Positions 56,294 to 64,000 of a stretch of 64,000 bases of DNA are shown piece after piece. Every line of letters starts with the position of its first letter. Position 1 is the first letter of the stretch. A program made the translations under genes and the position numbers. Source of the DNA: Candidatus Chlamydia corallus (GTDB lineage: Bacteria > Chlamydiota > Chlamydiia > Chlamydiales > Chlamydiaceae). Location: assembly GCF_002817655.1 (NCBI RefSeq), contig NZ_NWQK01000001.1, forward strand, positions 310,001-374,000, in the 5' to 3' direction. The notes below the pieces were generated by a model. The model was not told the origin of the DNA, did not search any database, and was given only the letters and a program-made list of their open reading frames with translations.

Positions 56294-56895
56294 TTCTTTT
56301 CTGAATCCTTTGTTTTAGATCTTTGGGATAAAAAGTTTTTGTTCATCCAAAAGTATTCTATTCCTGAAGCTATAGAATAAACAGCTATTATTGAAACCAT
56401 AACCGAGGCAAAGAGTTCCAGTCCATCATCAGAAAGAAGCCCTAGAGAATGAGGGATCATAGCCAAAAGAATTAAGCAGAAGCTGACTCCTTGTAATATA
56501 GCTTTCAGTTTTCCACTAGCCCTTGCAGCCACAACACGCCCACGAAAAGCACATACAGTACGCAAAGTACTAATTACAGAATCTCGTGCTAAAAAGATAA
56601 ATACCAAAAGCAGAGGCAAGTTCACTGGAGGCTGTGTAAAAGTCAGGTAGAGAGAAATTCTATAGATACTATCTGCCATAGGATCCAAGAGTTTGCCTAA
56701 ATCAGTAACCTGTGAAAACTTTCTTGCAACATAACCATCGATAGCGTCTGTTAACTCGGAGATTCCCAAGAGAGTTAAAAGCACATAAGGCAAAACTACT
56801 GGAGTGATTCCAAACCATTTTCCCTTTAAATAAAGGATCATGAAAATGGGTGTAATAAATAGTCGGGAAAAAGTTATGTAATTAGGTAGTCCCAC
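56275..56895 (-). CDS. pgsA: CDP-diacylglycerol-glycerol-3-phosphate phosphatidyltransferase
   Basis: PgsA makes phosphatidylglycerophosphate, precursor of phosphatidylglycerol, in the inner membrane. The 206-residue protein has the complete CDP-alcohol phosphatidyltransferase motif: Asp53-Gly54, Ala57-Arg58, Gly67, Asp71, Asp75, and about four or five hydrophobic segments. The start is GTG at 56895 with a GGGGAG Shine-Dalgarno; no ATG is near. With PssA at 11265 and PlsB/PlsX, the window holds much of the phospholipid pathway. It overlaps glgA by 19 nt at the 3' ends. Confidence 0.93.
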   Translation of the reverse strand: MGLPNYITFSRLFITPIFMILYLKGKWFGITPVVLPYVLLTLLGISELTDAIDGYVARKFSQVTDLGKLLDPMADSIYRISLYLTFTQPPVNLPLLLVFIFLARDSVISTLRTVCAFRGRVVAARASGKLKAILQGVSFCLILLAMIPHSLGLLSDDGLELFASVMVSIIAVYSIASGIEYFWMNKNFLSQRSKTKDSEKNHDSND

Positions 56896-57561
56896 CCTAC
56901 TCCCCTAATATATGTTTCTTTTCGGTCTCTGACGATCGCCTTATTAAGAGACAAAGGCAAGAAAATCAAAGTCTTCTTATTGTTTCGTTCTTTAGCTTAT
57001 GTAAGGAAACCTTATATTTACTTTATTCGCAAGATCAAGGATAGCTGTGAGCTCAAAGGAGGTCATGCTTTCCTTAAGGTTGGTATTTCGTATGATTAGT
57101 TTTTGTATACCGAGAACCCTTACGCACCAAGCTAACTAGAAAATTTTCTAATTTTTCTAAATTATTGAAAATATTGTCAAGTACTATGAAAACAACTCTA
57201 CATTGCGTGTGGCTACTAAAACATGTGCTACAGGATTTCTTCCAACTTTACTCAAGAGAGTTTGTAGGTCAAAAATCTTCGTATATTTAATTAAAATTGG
57301 AATGCTATCTTTAAAAACTTCTTCCCTTATCTTGTTAAAGATAAGACTCTCTTTTCTTTTGGTTTTCTGTACTATAGTATTTTATAAAAGATATATACTC
57401 ATCCTAACACGTACCGTGGGACACACGGGAATCTACGCTTGTGGAGAAGATGTAAGCCGTAGCGTTCTTTAAACTCTATGCTGCCTTCAATGAAACAAGA
57501 ATCCTCCCGCTTTAGTTAAGGAGAATGTCAAAAGAAAAAACGTTATATCTTGGAGTCATTT
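56896..57561. other. Divergent intergenic region pgsA / glyQS
   Basis: This 666-bp region is the longest gap without a firm gene. It should hold promoters for pgsA and glyQS. A 90-codon open frame inside it (57203-57472) has no coding features. A GC-richer segment at 57407-57440 can fold as nested stems (CGTA...TACG around CCGTG...CACGG) and is described in the findings. A strong AAGGAG with ATG (57525) lies just before glyQS but out of frame with it. Confidence 0.6.
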
Positions 57562-60500
57562 GTGTTAGAACATCCCCTCACCTTACAGTCTATGATTGCA
57601 ACCATCTTACGATTTTGGAGCGAGCATGGGTGCGTCATCCATCAGGGATACGATTTAGAAGTTGGCGCTGGAACATTCAATCCTGCAACATTCTTACGCG
57701 CATTAGGACCTGAGCCCTATAAGACTGCTTATGTAGAACCCTCAAGACGTCCCCAAGATGGTCGGTATGGTATGCATCCTAACCGATTGCAAAACTATCA
57801 TCAACTCCAGGTCATTTTAAAGCCCGTCCCTGAGACTTTTCTCTCACTCTATATGGAATCACTAGGAGCCATTGGTTTAGACCTTCGTGATCACGATATT
57901 CGTTTTATTCATGACGATTGGGAAAACCCCACGATTGGAGCTTGGGGATTAGGTTGGGAAGTGTGGCTAAATGGGATGGAAATCACCCAGTTGACGTATT
58001 TTCAAGCAATTGGAAGTAAACCTTTGGATACTATCAGTGGAGAGATCACCTATGGCATTGAAAGAATCGCGATGTATTTGCAAAAGAAAAGTTCCATTTA
58101 TGATGTTCTATGGAATGACAATCTAACTTACGGGCAAATTACACAAGCTTCTGAACAAGCTTGGAGTCAATATAATTTTGACTACGCAAACACCGAGATG
58201 TGGTTTAAACATTTTGAAGATTTTGCTGAAGAAGCTATGGCAACTCTTAAAAACGGTCTTCCTGTTCCTGCTTATGACTTTGTGATCAAAGCATCGCATG
58301 CTTTTAATATCCTTGATGCTCGAGGAACGATTTCTGTCACGGAGCGTACGCGTTATATTGCTCGTATCCGTCAATTAGCTCGTTTAGTTGCCGATAACTA
58401 TGTAGAGTGGCGCGCTTCTTTAAAGTATCCTTTACTTAGTCTTGCCTCAGAATCTGAGCCTAAGAAAACATTAGCATCTGCTATCCCTATTATTTCGTCT
58501 ACTGAGGATGTATTACTAGAAATTGGTTCTGAGGAACTACCTGCGACTTTTGTTCCTATCGGAATACAACAACTGGAATCGTTAGCTCTTAAGGTCCTTG
58601 CTGATCATAATATCATTTATGAGAGCCTAGAAGTCTTTGGCTCTCCAAGACGACTAGCTTTGCTTATCAAAAACGTAGCTCCTGAGGTAGTACAGAAGGC
58701 ATCCGAAAAAAAAGGTCCTATGCTCGCTTCTCTGTTCTCTTCCTCTCGAGATGTTTCTCTTCAAGGGCGGCAATTTTTTGCTTCCCAAGGTTTGAATATT
58801 TCTCATTATGAAGACCTTTCTCGACACGCTTCCTTAGCTATCCGTACAGTCAACAATTCGGAATATTTATTCCTATTATATCCTGAGGTAAAGTTGCGAA
58901 CTGCGGAAATCTTAATCCAAGAACTCCCTTTGTTAATTCAAAAGATAAAGTTTCCCAAAAAGATGGTTTGGGACAACAGTGGAATAGAATATGCACGCCC
59001 CATACGTTGGCTATTAGCTCTTTACGGAGAACAAATCTTACCTATTACTTTCGGTAATATAGCAGCTTCAAGAAATTCTTTTGGGCACCGTCAATTAGAT
59101 CCGAGGGAAATTTCTATTTCCTCTCCACAAGATTATGTAGAAACCTTACGAACAGCTTGTGTTATAGTTTCACAAAAAGAACGTCGGATGATTATTGAAC
59201 AAGGGCTACGAGCTCATAGCTCTCCTACAATTTCTGCGATTCATCTTCCTCGTTTAATCGAAGAAGTTACATTTCTATCGGAGCACCCCTTCATCTCTTG
59301 TGGGCAACTTTCCGAGCAATTTTGTGCTTTGCCGAAGGAGCTTCTCATTGCCGAGATGGTAAATCATCAGAAGTATTTCCCTACTCATGAAAATTCTTCG
59401 GGAGCTATTTCCAACTTCTTTATTGTTGTTTGTGACAATTCTCCGAATGACACCATCATTGAAGGAAATGAAAAGGCGCTCACTCCTCGTCTCACTGACG
59501 GAGAATTTCTTTTCAAACAAGATTTACAAACTCCGCTAACGACCTTTATTGATAGGCTGAAATCTGTAACATACTTTGAAGCTTTAGGTTCTTTATACGA
59601 CAAAGTGGAACGTTTAAAATCGCACCAAAGAGTATTCTCTACGTTTTTCCCCTTAGCAGCTTCCGAAGATCTGGGTATTGCTATCGAATACTGCAAAGCT
59701 GACTTAGTGTCTGCTGTCGTCAATGAATTTCCTGAGCTTCAGGGTATCATGGGAGAATACTATCTTAAGCACGTAAATCTTCCAACGGCATCTGCAATCG
59801 CTCTAGGAGAGCACTTGCGACACATTACTTTGGATCAAAAGATCTCAACCATAGGCTCTCTTCTTTCTCTTTTAGATCGTTTGGATAACTTGCTGTCGTG
59901 CTTTATTTTAGGACTTAAGCCTACGTCATCGCACGACCCTTATGCACTACGTCGCCAATCGTTAGAGGTTTTAACCTTATTACTAGGATCGCGGATCTCT
60001 ATAGATTTTGCTTCTCTTCTAGATCGCCTAGCCGATCATTTTCCTAAGACCATTCAAAAAAAGGTCTGGGACAAGGCAAAGATCGTCGAAGAGATCCTGG
60101 ATTTCATTTGGGGTAGGTTAAAAACATTTATGGGATCTCTAGGGTTTAGTAAAGATGAAATTGCTGCTGTTCTTACAGATTCTGTAACTAAAAATCCTAT
60201 TGAGATTTTAGACATTGCGGAAGCTCTCCAGCTATTAAAGAAAGAGCATTCCCACCAGTTAATAGTGATTGCTACGACTCATAATCGTTTAAAGAAGATG
60301 CTTTCCTCTCTAGAATTTTCTATGGCCTCATACTCTATGGAAAGTTTTGGAGATCGTGAAGCTAACTTTAAGCGAATTCTTGATACTTTCCCACAGCCTC
60401 CTGAGAAAAGCTCGGCAAAGGCGTTTTTAGAATACTTCTTAGCCCTCTGCGGTCTTTCTAATGATATTGAAGATTTCTTTAATAATGTACATATTGCTAC

Positions 60501-60594
60501 TGATGATGACGGCATTCGAAACTTACGAATTTCACTACTACTTTCTGCTATGGAGAAGTTTTCCTTATGTCATTGGGAATCTATAGCTATTTAA
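57562..60594 (+). CDS. glyQS: Glycyl-tRNA synthetase, fused alpha and beta chains
   Basis: This 1010-residue protein joins the two chains of bacterial GlyRS in one. The alpha part (about 1-290) opens LEHPLTLQSMIATILRFWSEHG and has GYDLEVGAGTFNPATFLRAL and EPSRRPQDGRYG, the class II catalytic core for glycine. The beta part (about 310-1010), beginning EDVLLEIGSEELPA, handles tRNA binding. The GTG at 57562 has a GGAG Shine-Dalgarno at good spacing; a TTG at 57550 is also in frame. A better ribosome site with ATG 57525 is one base out of frame. Chlamydiae are known for this GlyQS fusion. Confidence 0.92.
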   Translation: MLEHPLTLQSMIATILRFWSEHGCVIHQGYDLEVGAGTFNPATFLRALGPEPYKTAYVEPSRRPQDGRYGMHPNRLQNYHQLQVILKPVPETFLSLYMESLGAIGLDLRDHDIRFIHDDWENPTIGAWGLGWEVWLNGMEITQLTYFQAIGSKPLDTISGEITYGIERIAMYLQKKSSIYDVLWNDNLTYGQITQASEQAWSQYNFDYANTEMWFKHFEDFAEEAMATLKNGLPVPAYDFVIKASHAFNILDARGTISVTERTRYIARIRQLARLVADNYVEWRASLKYPLLSLASESEPKKTLASAIPIISSTEDVLLEIGSEELPATFVPIGIQQLESLALKVLADHNIIYESLEVFGSPRRLALLIKNVAPEVVQKASEKKGPMLASLFSSSRDVSLQGRQFFASQGLNISHYEDLSRHASLAIRTVNNSEYLFLLYPEVKLRTAEILIQELPLLIQKIKFPKKMVWDNSGIEYARPIRWLLALYGEQILPITFGNIAASRNSFGHRQLDPREISISSPQDYVETLRTACVIVSQKERRMIIEQGLRAHSSPTISAIHLPRLIEEVTFLSEHPFISCGQLSEQFCALPKELLIAEMVNHQKYFPTHENSSGAISNFFIVVCDNSPNDTIIEGNEKALTPRLTDGEFLFKQDLQTPLTTFIDRLKSVTYFEALGSLYDKVERLKSHQRVFSTFFPLAASEDLGIAIEYCKADLVSAVVNEFPELQGIMGEYYLKHVNLPTASAIALGEHLRHITLDQKISTIGSLLSLLDRLDNLLSCFILGLKPTSSHDPYALRRQSLEVLTLLLGSRISIDFASLLDRLADHFPKTIQKKVWDKAKIVEEILDFIWGRLKTFMGSLGFSKDEIAAVLTDSVTKNPIEILDIAEALQLLKKEHSHQLIVIATTHNRLKKMLSSLEFSMASYSMESFGDREANFKRILDTFPQPPEKSSAKAFLEYFLALCGLSNDIEDFFNNVHIATDDDGIRNLRISLLLSAMEKFSLCHWESIAI

Positions 60595-60612
60595 TTTGAT
60601 ATAACATTTAGA

Positions 60613-60660
60613 TAAAAGAAAACGCTCGTAAGAGGAAATCCTCCGAGCGTTTTCTTTTAT
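60613..60660. terminator. Strong bidirectional intrinsic terminator
   Basis: A long hairpin joins AAAAGAAAACGCTCG on one side to CGAGCGTTTTCTTTT on the other, with an inner GAGG/CCTC stem, and has T-rich ends on both strands. It lies between the converging glyQS and the 60714-61322 gene and should end both transcripts. Confidence 0.85.
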
Positions 60661-60713
60661 TAAGAGAGTATCTGGTTTATGCTACGGACTACTCTTCTGA
60701 GTGAAACCCAGAC

Positions 60714-61322
60714 TTACTTGTCTTCCGTTTCTGTAGGCTTTTCATCTGCTGATGCTTGTTCTTCATCTTCCCAACACTCTACTAAAAACGGAGTTCCTTC
60801 TTCTGTAACTTCTTCATCCGCAGTTAAAGGAACTGGGCTAACTTCTATGATATTTCCAGGTCCTTCTTTTGTGACACAAATAACCACAACACTTAACCCT
60901 TCAGGAAAAGACTCTTCCTCGAACAATTTTTTGAATGCTTCGATCTCGTCAAGCATGAGGTCTCGGACTGGAGGATAAATCAGTGGGACACCTCCTGAGG
61001 GCGCGAGCAGGACAAAGTTGGCTACCTCAGAAAATATAGATTCTGAAAATACAGAAATTACCCCGTTGCATGCCTGGTTTAACTCTACGCAGGATTCTGG
61101 ATCGAAATTATTGTCGGGATTATAGAGTACTACAATAACCAGTGGCTTTTTCTCATTTCGTGATGCTTGCAAGGCTTGCAAATAAGAGCGATAAACTTGT
61201 ATATCTTGAACTTCAACTATCTCCTGCTGATTGTTGTCATCGTTTTTTGGGCTTGGGCTACTCTCCTCACCGAAAAGAGGGAATATCATTAATAATGAAA
61301 GTAGAGATAGTGCGGTACGCAT
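60714..61322 (-). CDS. Small exported protein, CT795-like family
   Basis: The 202-residue protein has a signal peptide (about 1-19, ending PLFGEE), then an acidic linker and a globular part with KKPLVIVVLYNP near 59 and FVLLAPSGGVPLIYPP near 102, which resemble the next gene's KAGILVFF and NTVVLCPGLISP segments. The end is strongly acidic (ESSP-like tail, ADEKPTETEDK). C. pneumoniae seems to have a small tandem set of such genes before dnaG. The C. trachomatis homologue CT795 has been reported to be secreted into the host cell; whether this protein is too is a guess. A strong terminator follows. Confidence 0.8.
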   Translation of the reverse strand: MRTALSLLSLLMIFPLFGEESSPSPKNDDNNQQEIVEVQDIQVYRSYLQALQASRNEKKPLVIVVLYNPDNNFDPESCVELNQACNGVISVFSESIFSEVANFVLLAPSGGVPLIYPPVRDLMLDEIEAFKKLFEEESFPEGLSVVVICVTKEGPGNIIEVSPVPLTADEEVTEEGTPFLVECWEDEEQASADEKPTETEDK

Positions 61323-61391
61323 TTAATGCCTCCTTGTTTAATCAAAATTATTTCTGAGATAGGGTGTCAAAATTCTATTTTAAAAGATACT

Positions 61392-61880
61392 CTAATTCTT
61401 AGTTCCCAAAGGCAAGACAGCACAACATTGAGCCACGCCCTGTTTATCTATCAAAATATAGCATAAGCGAGGACCGTCAACAGCACTCACCTCGGGGAAC
61501 ATTTCTATAAAACTTCCCATATAGAAAATCACAGGATCCATCTTGTAAGGAAAGTCCATGGGACTAATTAACCCAGGGCATAAAACAACGGTATTAAAGC
61601 CCTTAGTGATTGCCTCGGGGAGCGAAAAGGAACCATTCGTTAAAGAAACAAATTCTTTGGTCTGTTGTTCAGAGAAAAAGACTAGAATTCCAGCTTTCCC
61701 CTCAGCAATAGCATTACTATAGGCAGCTTCGAACTTACAGAAGAGTTGAGAACCTTCTGCACAGGCAAGTTGTGTAGGCCATACAACCCCTTCATCCTTA
61801 CCTACTAGAGGTTCTGCCGCTATTAAAGAGGGAGAGAAAAGAATAAGGGCTAGTAAAGTAATAAGGTAACGGTAAAACAT
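61392..61880 (-). CDS. CT795-like exported protein
   Basis: From ATG 61880 the protein has 162 residues; a GTG four codons upstream is possible. A signal peptide ends near residue 22 (SLIAAEP), and the mature part carries five cysteines. Segments LVFFSEQQTKEF near 64 and NTVVLCPGLISP near 95 match the neighbour at 60714, so the two are paralogues. I identify it by place and similarity from memory with CT795, which is secreted by C. trachomatis. No enzyme motif is visible. Confidence 0.8.
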   Translation of the reverse strand: MFYRYLITLLALILFSPSLIAAEPLVGKDEGVVWPTQLACAEGSQLFCKFEAAYSNAIAEGKAGILVFFSEQQTKEFVSLTNGSFSLPEAITKGFNTVVLCPGLISPMDFPYKMDPVIFYMGSFIEMFPEVSAVDGPRLCYILIDKQGVAQCCAVLPLGTKN

Positions 61881-62120
61881 AACTTTATTCACACTTTATT
61901 TAAACTAAAAGGACACTATCACAAACAATGAATTAGATCATTATAAATAGATAAATAAAAAAATTAAAAATATAGTTTTATAAAACCTGAGCTCTTTAGA
62001 TCACAGTCAGGCTATGAATCTTCGAGACGAGGATAGAGAAAACCATATTTGCTAGGCTATAGAGAACAGGCCGCCGATATAAATAGCTAAGGGTAATTTG
62101 TAAGTGAAAGTAGCTCAAAT

Positions 62121-62387
62121 TTAAATCACCTGATTTTGTGTTATTAAGCACTCCATTTCTAACCACTGTTGTGTTTGCCAGTCATGAAGAATAATGGAAG
62201 CTCCAAATCCATATCCGATTTCCTCTAGGAATTGACGAGCGCTTTCAGATAGAAGAAGCGTCTTGACGGCTGACGTTCCAATTGCTTCGGTTACGGAGAT
62301 TCCTTGGGAGCGTGGAGAAGAAAGGAGCGTGTTCCCGTAGCAAAGGATAATACTTAAAAATGGTAGTAAAAATTTAAAAGCTTTCAT
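62121..62387 (-). CDS. Short exported protein of unknown function
   Basis: The 88-residue protein has a clear signal peptide (MKAFKFLLPFLSIILCYGNT, about 1-24) and a mature part of about 60 residues with SESARQFLEEIGYGFGASI near 47. I recognise no family. Its place with two other exported proteins suggests a related role or a decayed third paralogue, but the similarity is weak. A short A+T-rich gap separates it from dnaG. Confidence 0.7.
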   Translation of the reverse strand: MKAFKFLLPFLSIILCYGNTLLSSPRSQGISVTEAIGTSAVKTLLLSESARQFLEEIGYGFGASIILHDWQTQQWLEMECLITQNQVI

Positions 62388-62530
62388 GAAAAAACTAATA
62401 ATAAAAATAAAAACGAAACAGTATTTTATATTAAATTTATTAAATTTTCAATGATTTAGAAATAAGATTGAATTTATTAAGAAACAACGAACCCGATCGG
62501 TCTGTTTAAATCATAATCGTTAAAGATCCC

Positions 62531-62559
62531 TTGACAAAAGATATGATGAAAAGTCTAAA
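62531..62559 (+). promoter_or_regulatory. Candidate promoter pointing into the dnaG 3' end
   Basis: A perfect TTGACA (62531-62536) is followed after 17 bp by TCTAAA (62554-62559) on the plus strand. No plus-strand gene follows, so it would give a transcript antisense to the end of dnaG. The -10 is only a partial match, so this may be chance. Confidence 0.3.
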
Positions 62560-62615
62560 AAACCCTGAGGTATGTTTTTAGAAAAACAAGAATTCTTTAT
62601 AAAAGAAGGAGTGGC

Positions 62616-64000
62616 TTAAGAAAGAACTGGGTCTTCTGGATCTAGCAAACTGATTATTGTTCTATCTTTACGCAATTGAACATAATCTTCCAAAATTTCA
62701 AGCTTTTTATCTTGAGCATTTTGGTTGAGAGACAAGGGCTGGCATTGCTCGCGCCATTTCCTATCTGCCATTCTCTGAAGAGATTGTACGAAGATGGTAT
62801 CTAGGGCACTTATGTTTAGGCGGCGTTTTGTTAACAATTGAAGAATTTCGGAATCAGAAAGCAGCTCAAGAGCTTCATCCAATGGAACATTTTTTCGATA
62901 TTTTTCATAATAGGAAATCATAAAAACAAAGAGCTTCCTGCATTCGGAATGTTTAAAATCCTCTGGAACAAAGTAGTATTGTGCAGTATAGAGAATTTTA
63001 GCATTGAATCCGCAAAAAAGCATACAACGCAAGACATCTGTTTCCATCACAATATCGGGATGAAGCTTTGGAACTTTTTGTTTTATTGGAATTTTTTGTG
63101 GTGCAGTTTTCCCCTGAGGGTTTGCTAAGGACAATACCATATCTTCTGGTATGGTCATTAACGAGGCCAACTGCTTCAGATGCTCGTATACAAGAATAGG
63201 GCTACCCCAGTGCTTGATTTGACGAATAGCTTCTTCAACTATAAGAGCTTTTTCTCTTGGGCCAAATTTCGGGTAGGAGCTAATTTTTTCACTGATCAAA
63301 AAAGTAAGATAGTCTTCACTTTGTTCTAATAAGGCAATGAGCGTAGAGCTTCCTCGTTGCACAAGAAAAGAATCGGGATCATGGCCCTGAGGTAGCCTAC
63401 ATACAAATACTGACATCCCAGCAGTTTGACAAAGATCACCAACACGTAGTGCAGCTTTATTTCCTGCTTCATCACTGTCGAAAAGTAGAAAAACTTTTAT
63501 AACTCCCAGCTTACTTAACTCTTTCACATGTTCCTCTGTGAATGCTGTTCCTTGAGCCGCCAATGTACAATTAAATCCTGAATCTATCATTTGCAGGCAA
63601 TCAGCCTGTCCTTCTACTAAGATTACCTTTTTTTCTTTTGCTATCCTCCTACGAGAAAAGTTTAGCCCGAAGAGAATCCTCGACTTTTTGAATATAGGAG
63701 TTTCTGGAGTGTTCACATACTTGCCTCCTTGAGAGTTTTCTAAAAATTTCCTCGATGAAAATCCAATAGTATGTCCTAACGCATCATGGACAGGAAAAAC
63801 GATCCTTCGCGAAAACAAAAACCATTTATTCCCTAAAAACCCTGCAGTATGCAGTTGTTCTTGTGAGATTTTCCTTTCTTGCATTGCTTGTAAAAAAAGA
63901 GACTGCTCGGGTCCATAACCCAAATGAAATCGATCTATTGTATCTGGGGAAAATCCGCGCTGATATAAATACTGCAAAGCCTGTCTACCTTCGGGAAGGT
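62616..64000 (-). CDS. dnaG: DNA primase (5' part beyond window)
   Basis: DnaG makes RNA primers for replication. About 461 codons are visible, in frame to the right edge, so the N-terminal zinc-binding domain lies outside. The catalytic Toprim domain is seen as VILVEGQADCLQ and FLLFDSDEAGNKAA, with the magnesium-binding acidic residues of EGQ and DSD. A C-terminal region that should bind DnaB follows. Placement after the CT795-like genes fits the known order of C. pneumoniae and C. trachomatis. The stop is at 62616. Confidence 0.93.
   Translation of the reverse strand, partial: LPEGRQALQYLYQRGFSPDTIDRFHLGYGPEQSLFLQAMQERKISQEQLHTAGFLGNKWFLFSRRIVFPVHDALGHTIGFSSRKFLENSQGGKYVNTPETPIFKKSRILFGLNFSRRRIAKEKKVILVEGQADCLQMIDSGFNCTLAAQGTAFTEEHVKELSKLGVIKVFLLFDSDEAGNKAALRVGDLCQTAGMSVFVCRLPQGHDPDSFLVQRGSSTLIALLEQSEDYLTFLISEKISSYPKFGPREKALIVEEAIRQIKHWGSPILVYEHLKQLASLMTIPEDMVLSLANPQGKTAPQKIPIKQKVPKLHPDIVMETDVLRCMLFCGFNAKILYTAQYYFVPEDFKHSECRKLFVFMISYYEKYRKNVPLDEALELLSDSEILQLLTKRRLNISALDTIFVQSLQRMADRKWREQCQPLSLNQNAQDKKLEILEDYVQLRKDRTIISLLDPEDPVLS

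Noticed and set aside
57407-57440. Glycine T-box riboswitch for glyQS
   Set aside because: The conserved T-box sequence (TGGNACCGCG) and antiterminator layout are not present.
57203-57472. 90-codon plus-strand ORF in the pgsA/glyQS gap
   Set aside because: It has a poor start and a composition typical of untranslated AT-rich DNA; no domain was visible.

Overview
The window is a gene-dense, AT-rich chromosomal segment of a Chlamydia species. This is shown by an ordered set of hallmark chlamydial genes: a polymorphic membrane protein of the Pmp21/PmpD type, a radical-free class Ic ribonucleotide reductase, LpxB fused to a membrane domain, GlyQS fused into one chain, a TyrP transporter, HtrA and CT795-like secreted proteins. 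From memory of gene order and protein sequence (no search was run), the segment is collinear with the C. pneumoniae region from the CT837 homologue down to dnaG. Proteins such as Pmp21 look clearly diverged from C. pneumoniae, so a close relative (for example one of the snake-derived species) is more likely than C. pneumoniae itself. No phage, insertion sequence, CRISPR array or rRNA operon was seen.

Layout. 1-856: 5' part of a CT837-like gene running off the left edge. 1141-3376: minus-strand translation operon infC-rpmI-rplT-pheS-tRNA-Ser. 3764-7732: nusB and murB (+), then mnmM, trmB and nrdB (-), with a tRNA-Val. 7753-11264: nrdA and a control region holding two NrdR-like boxes 32 bp apart. 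11265-19291: pssA, rmuC, a PreP-like M16 protease, an M20 peptidase and htrA. 19561-23453: four tandem minus-strand copies of one membrane-protein family, two apparently intact and two broken. 23668-26666: sucD, sucC and ftsY. 26675-31935: a BI-1/YccA protein, tyrP, glmS and glmM. 32410-37108: pcnB, lpxB and an unknown membrane protein. 37193-41995: pmp21. 42116-43751: plsX, rpmF and a YceD protein. 44049-50817: rng, plsB, an M16 lipoprotein protease and a Na+/H+ antiporter-like protein. 51028-54732: a small ORF, a frameshifted ispE, rplI, rpsR, rpsF, pth, rplY and tRNA-Gln. 54863-60594: glgA, pgsA and glyQS. 60714-62387: three small exported proteins. 62616-64000: dnaG running off the right edge.

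How the genes fit together. Several genes serve envelope building: murB, glmS and glmM supply UDP-GlcNAc and muramate precursors, lpxB makes lipid A disaccharide, and pssA, pgsA, plsX and plsB make phospholipids. Others serve translation and DNA precursor supply: ribosomal proteins, PheS, GlyQS, NrdAB and DnaG. The host-facing set is Pmp21, the 482-residue membrane protein beside it, the small exported proteins at 60.7-62.4 kb and the repeated family at 19.5-23.5 kb.

The observations most worth following up are the A10-tract frameshift in ispE, the paired NrdR-like boxes at nrdA, the four-copy family whose broken members carry homopolymer frameshifts, and the unclear start of glyQS, where the best Shine-Dalgarno/ATG pair is one base out of frame. 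I did not find a convincing wholly new system.
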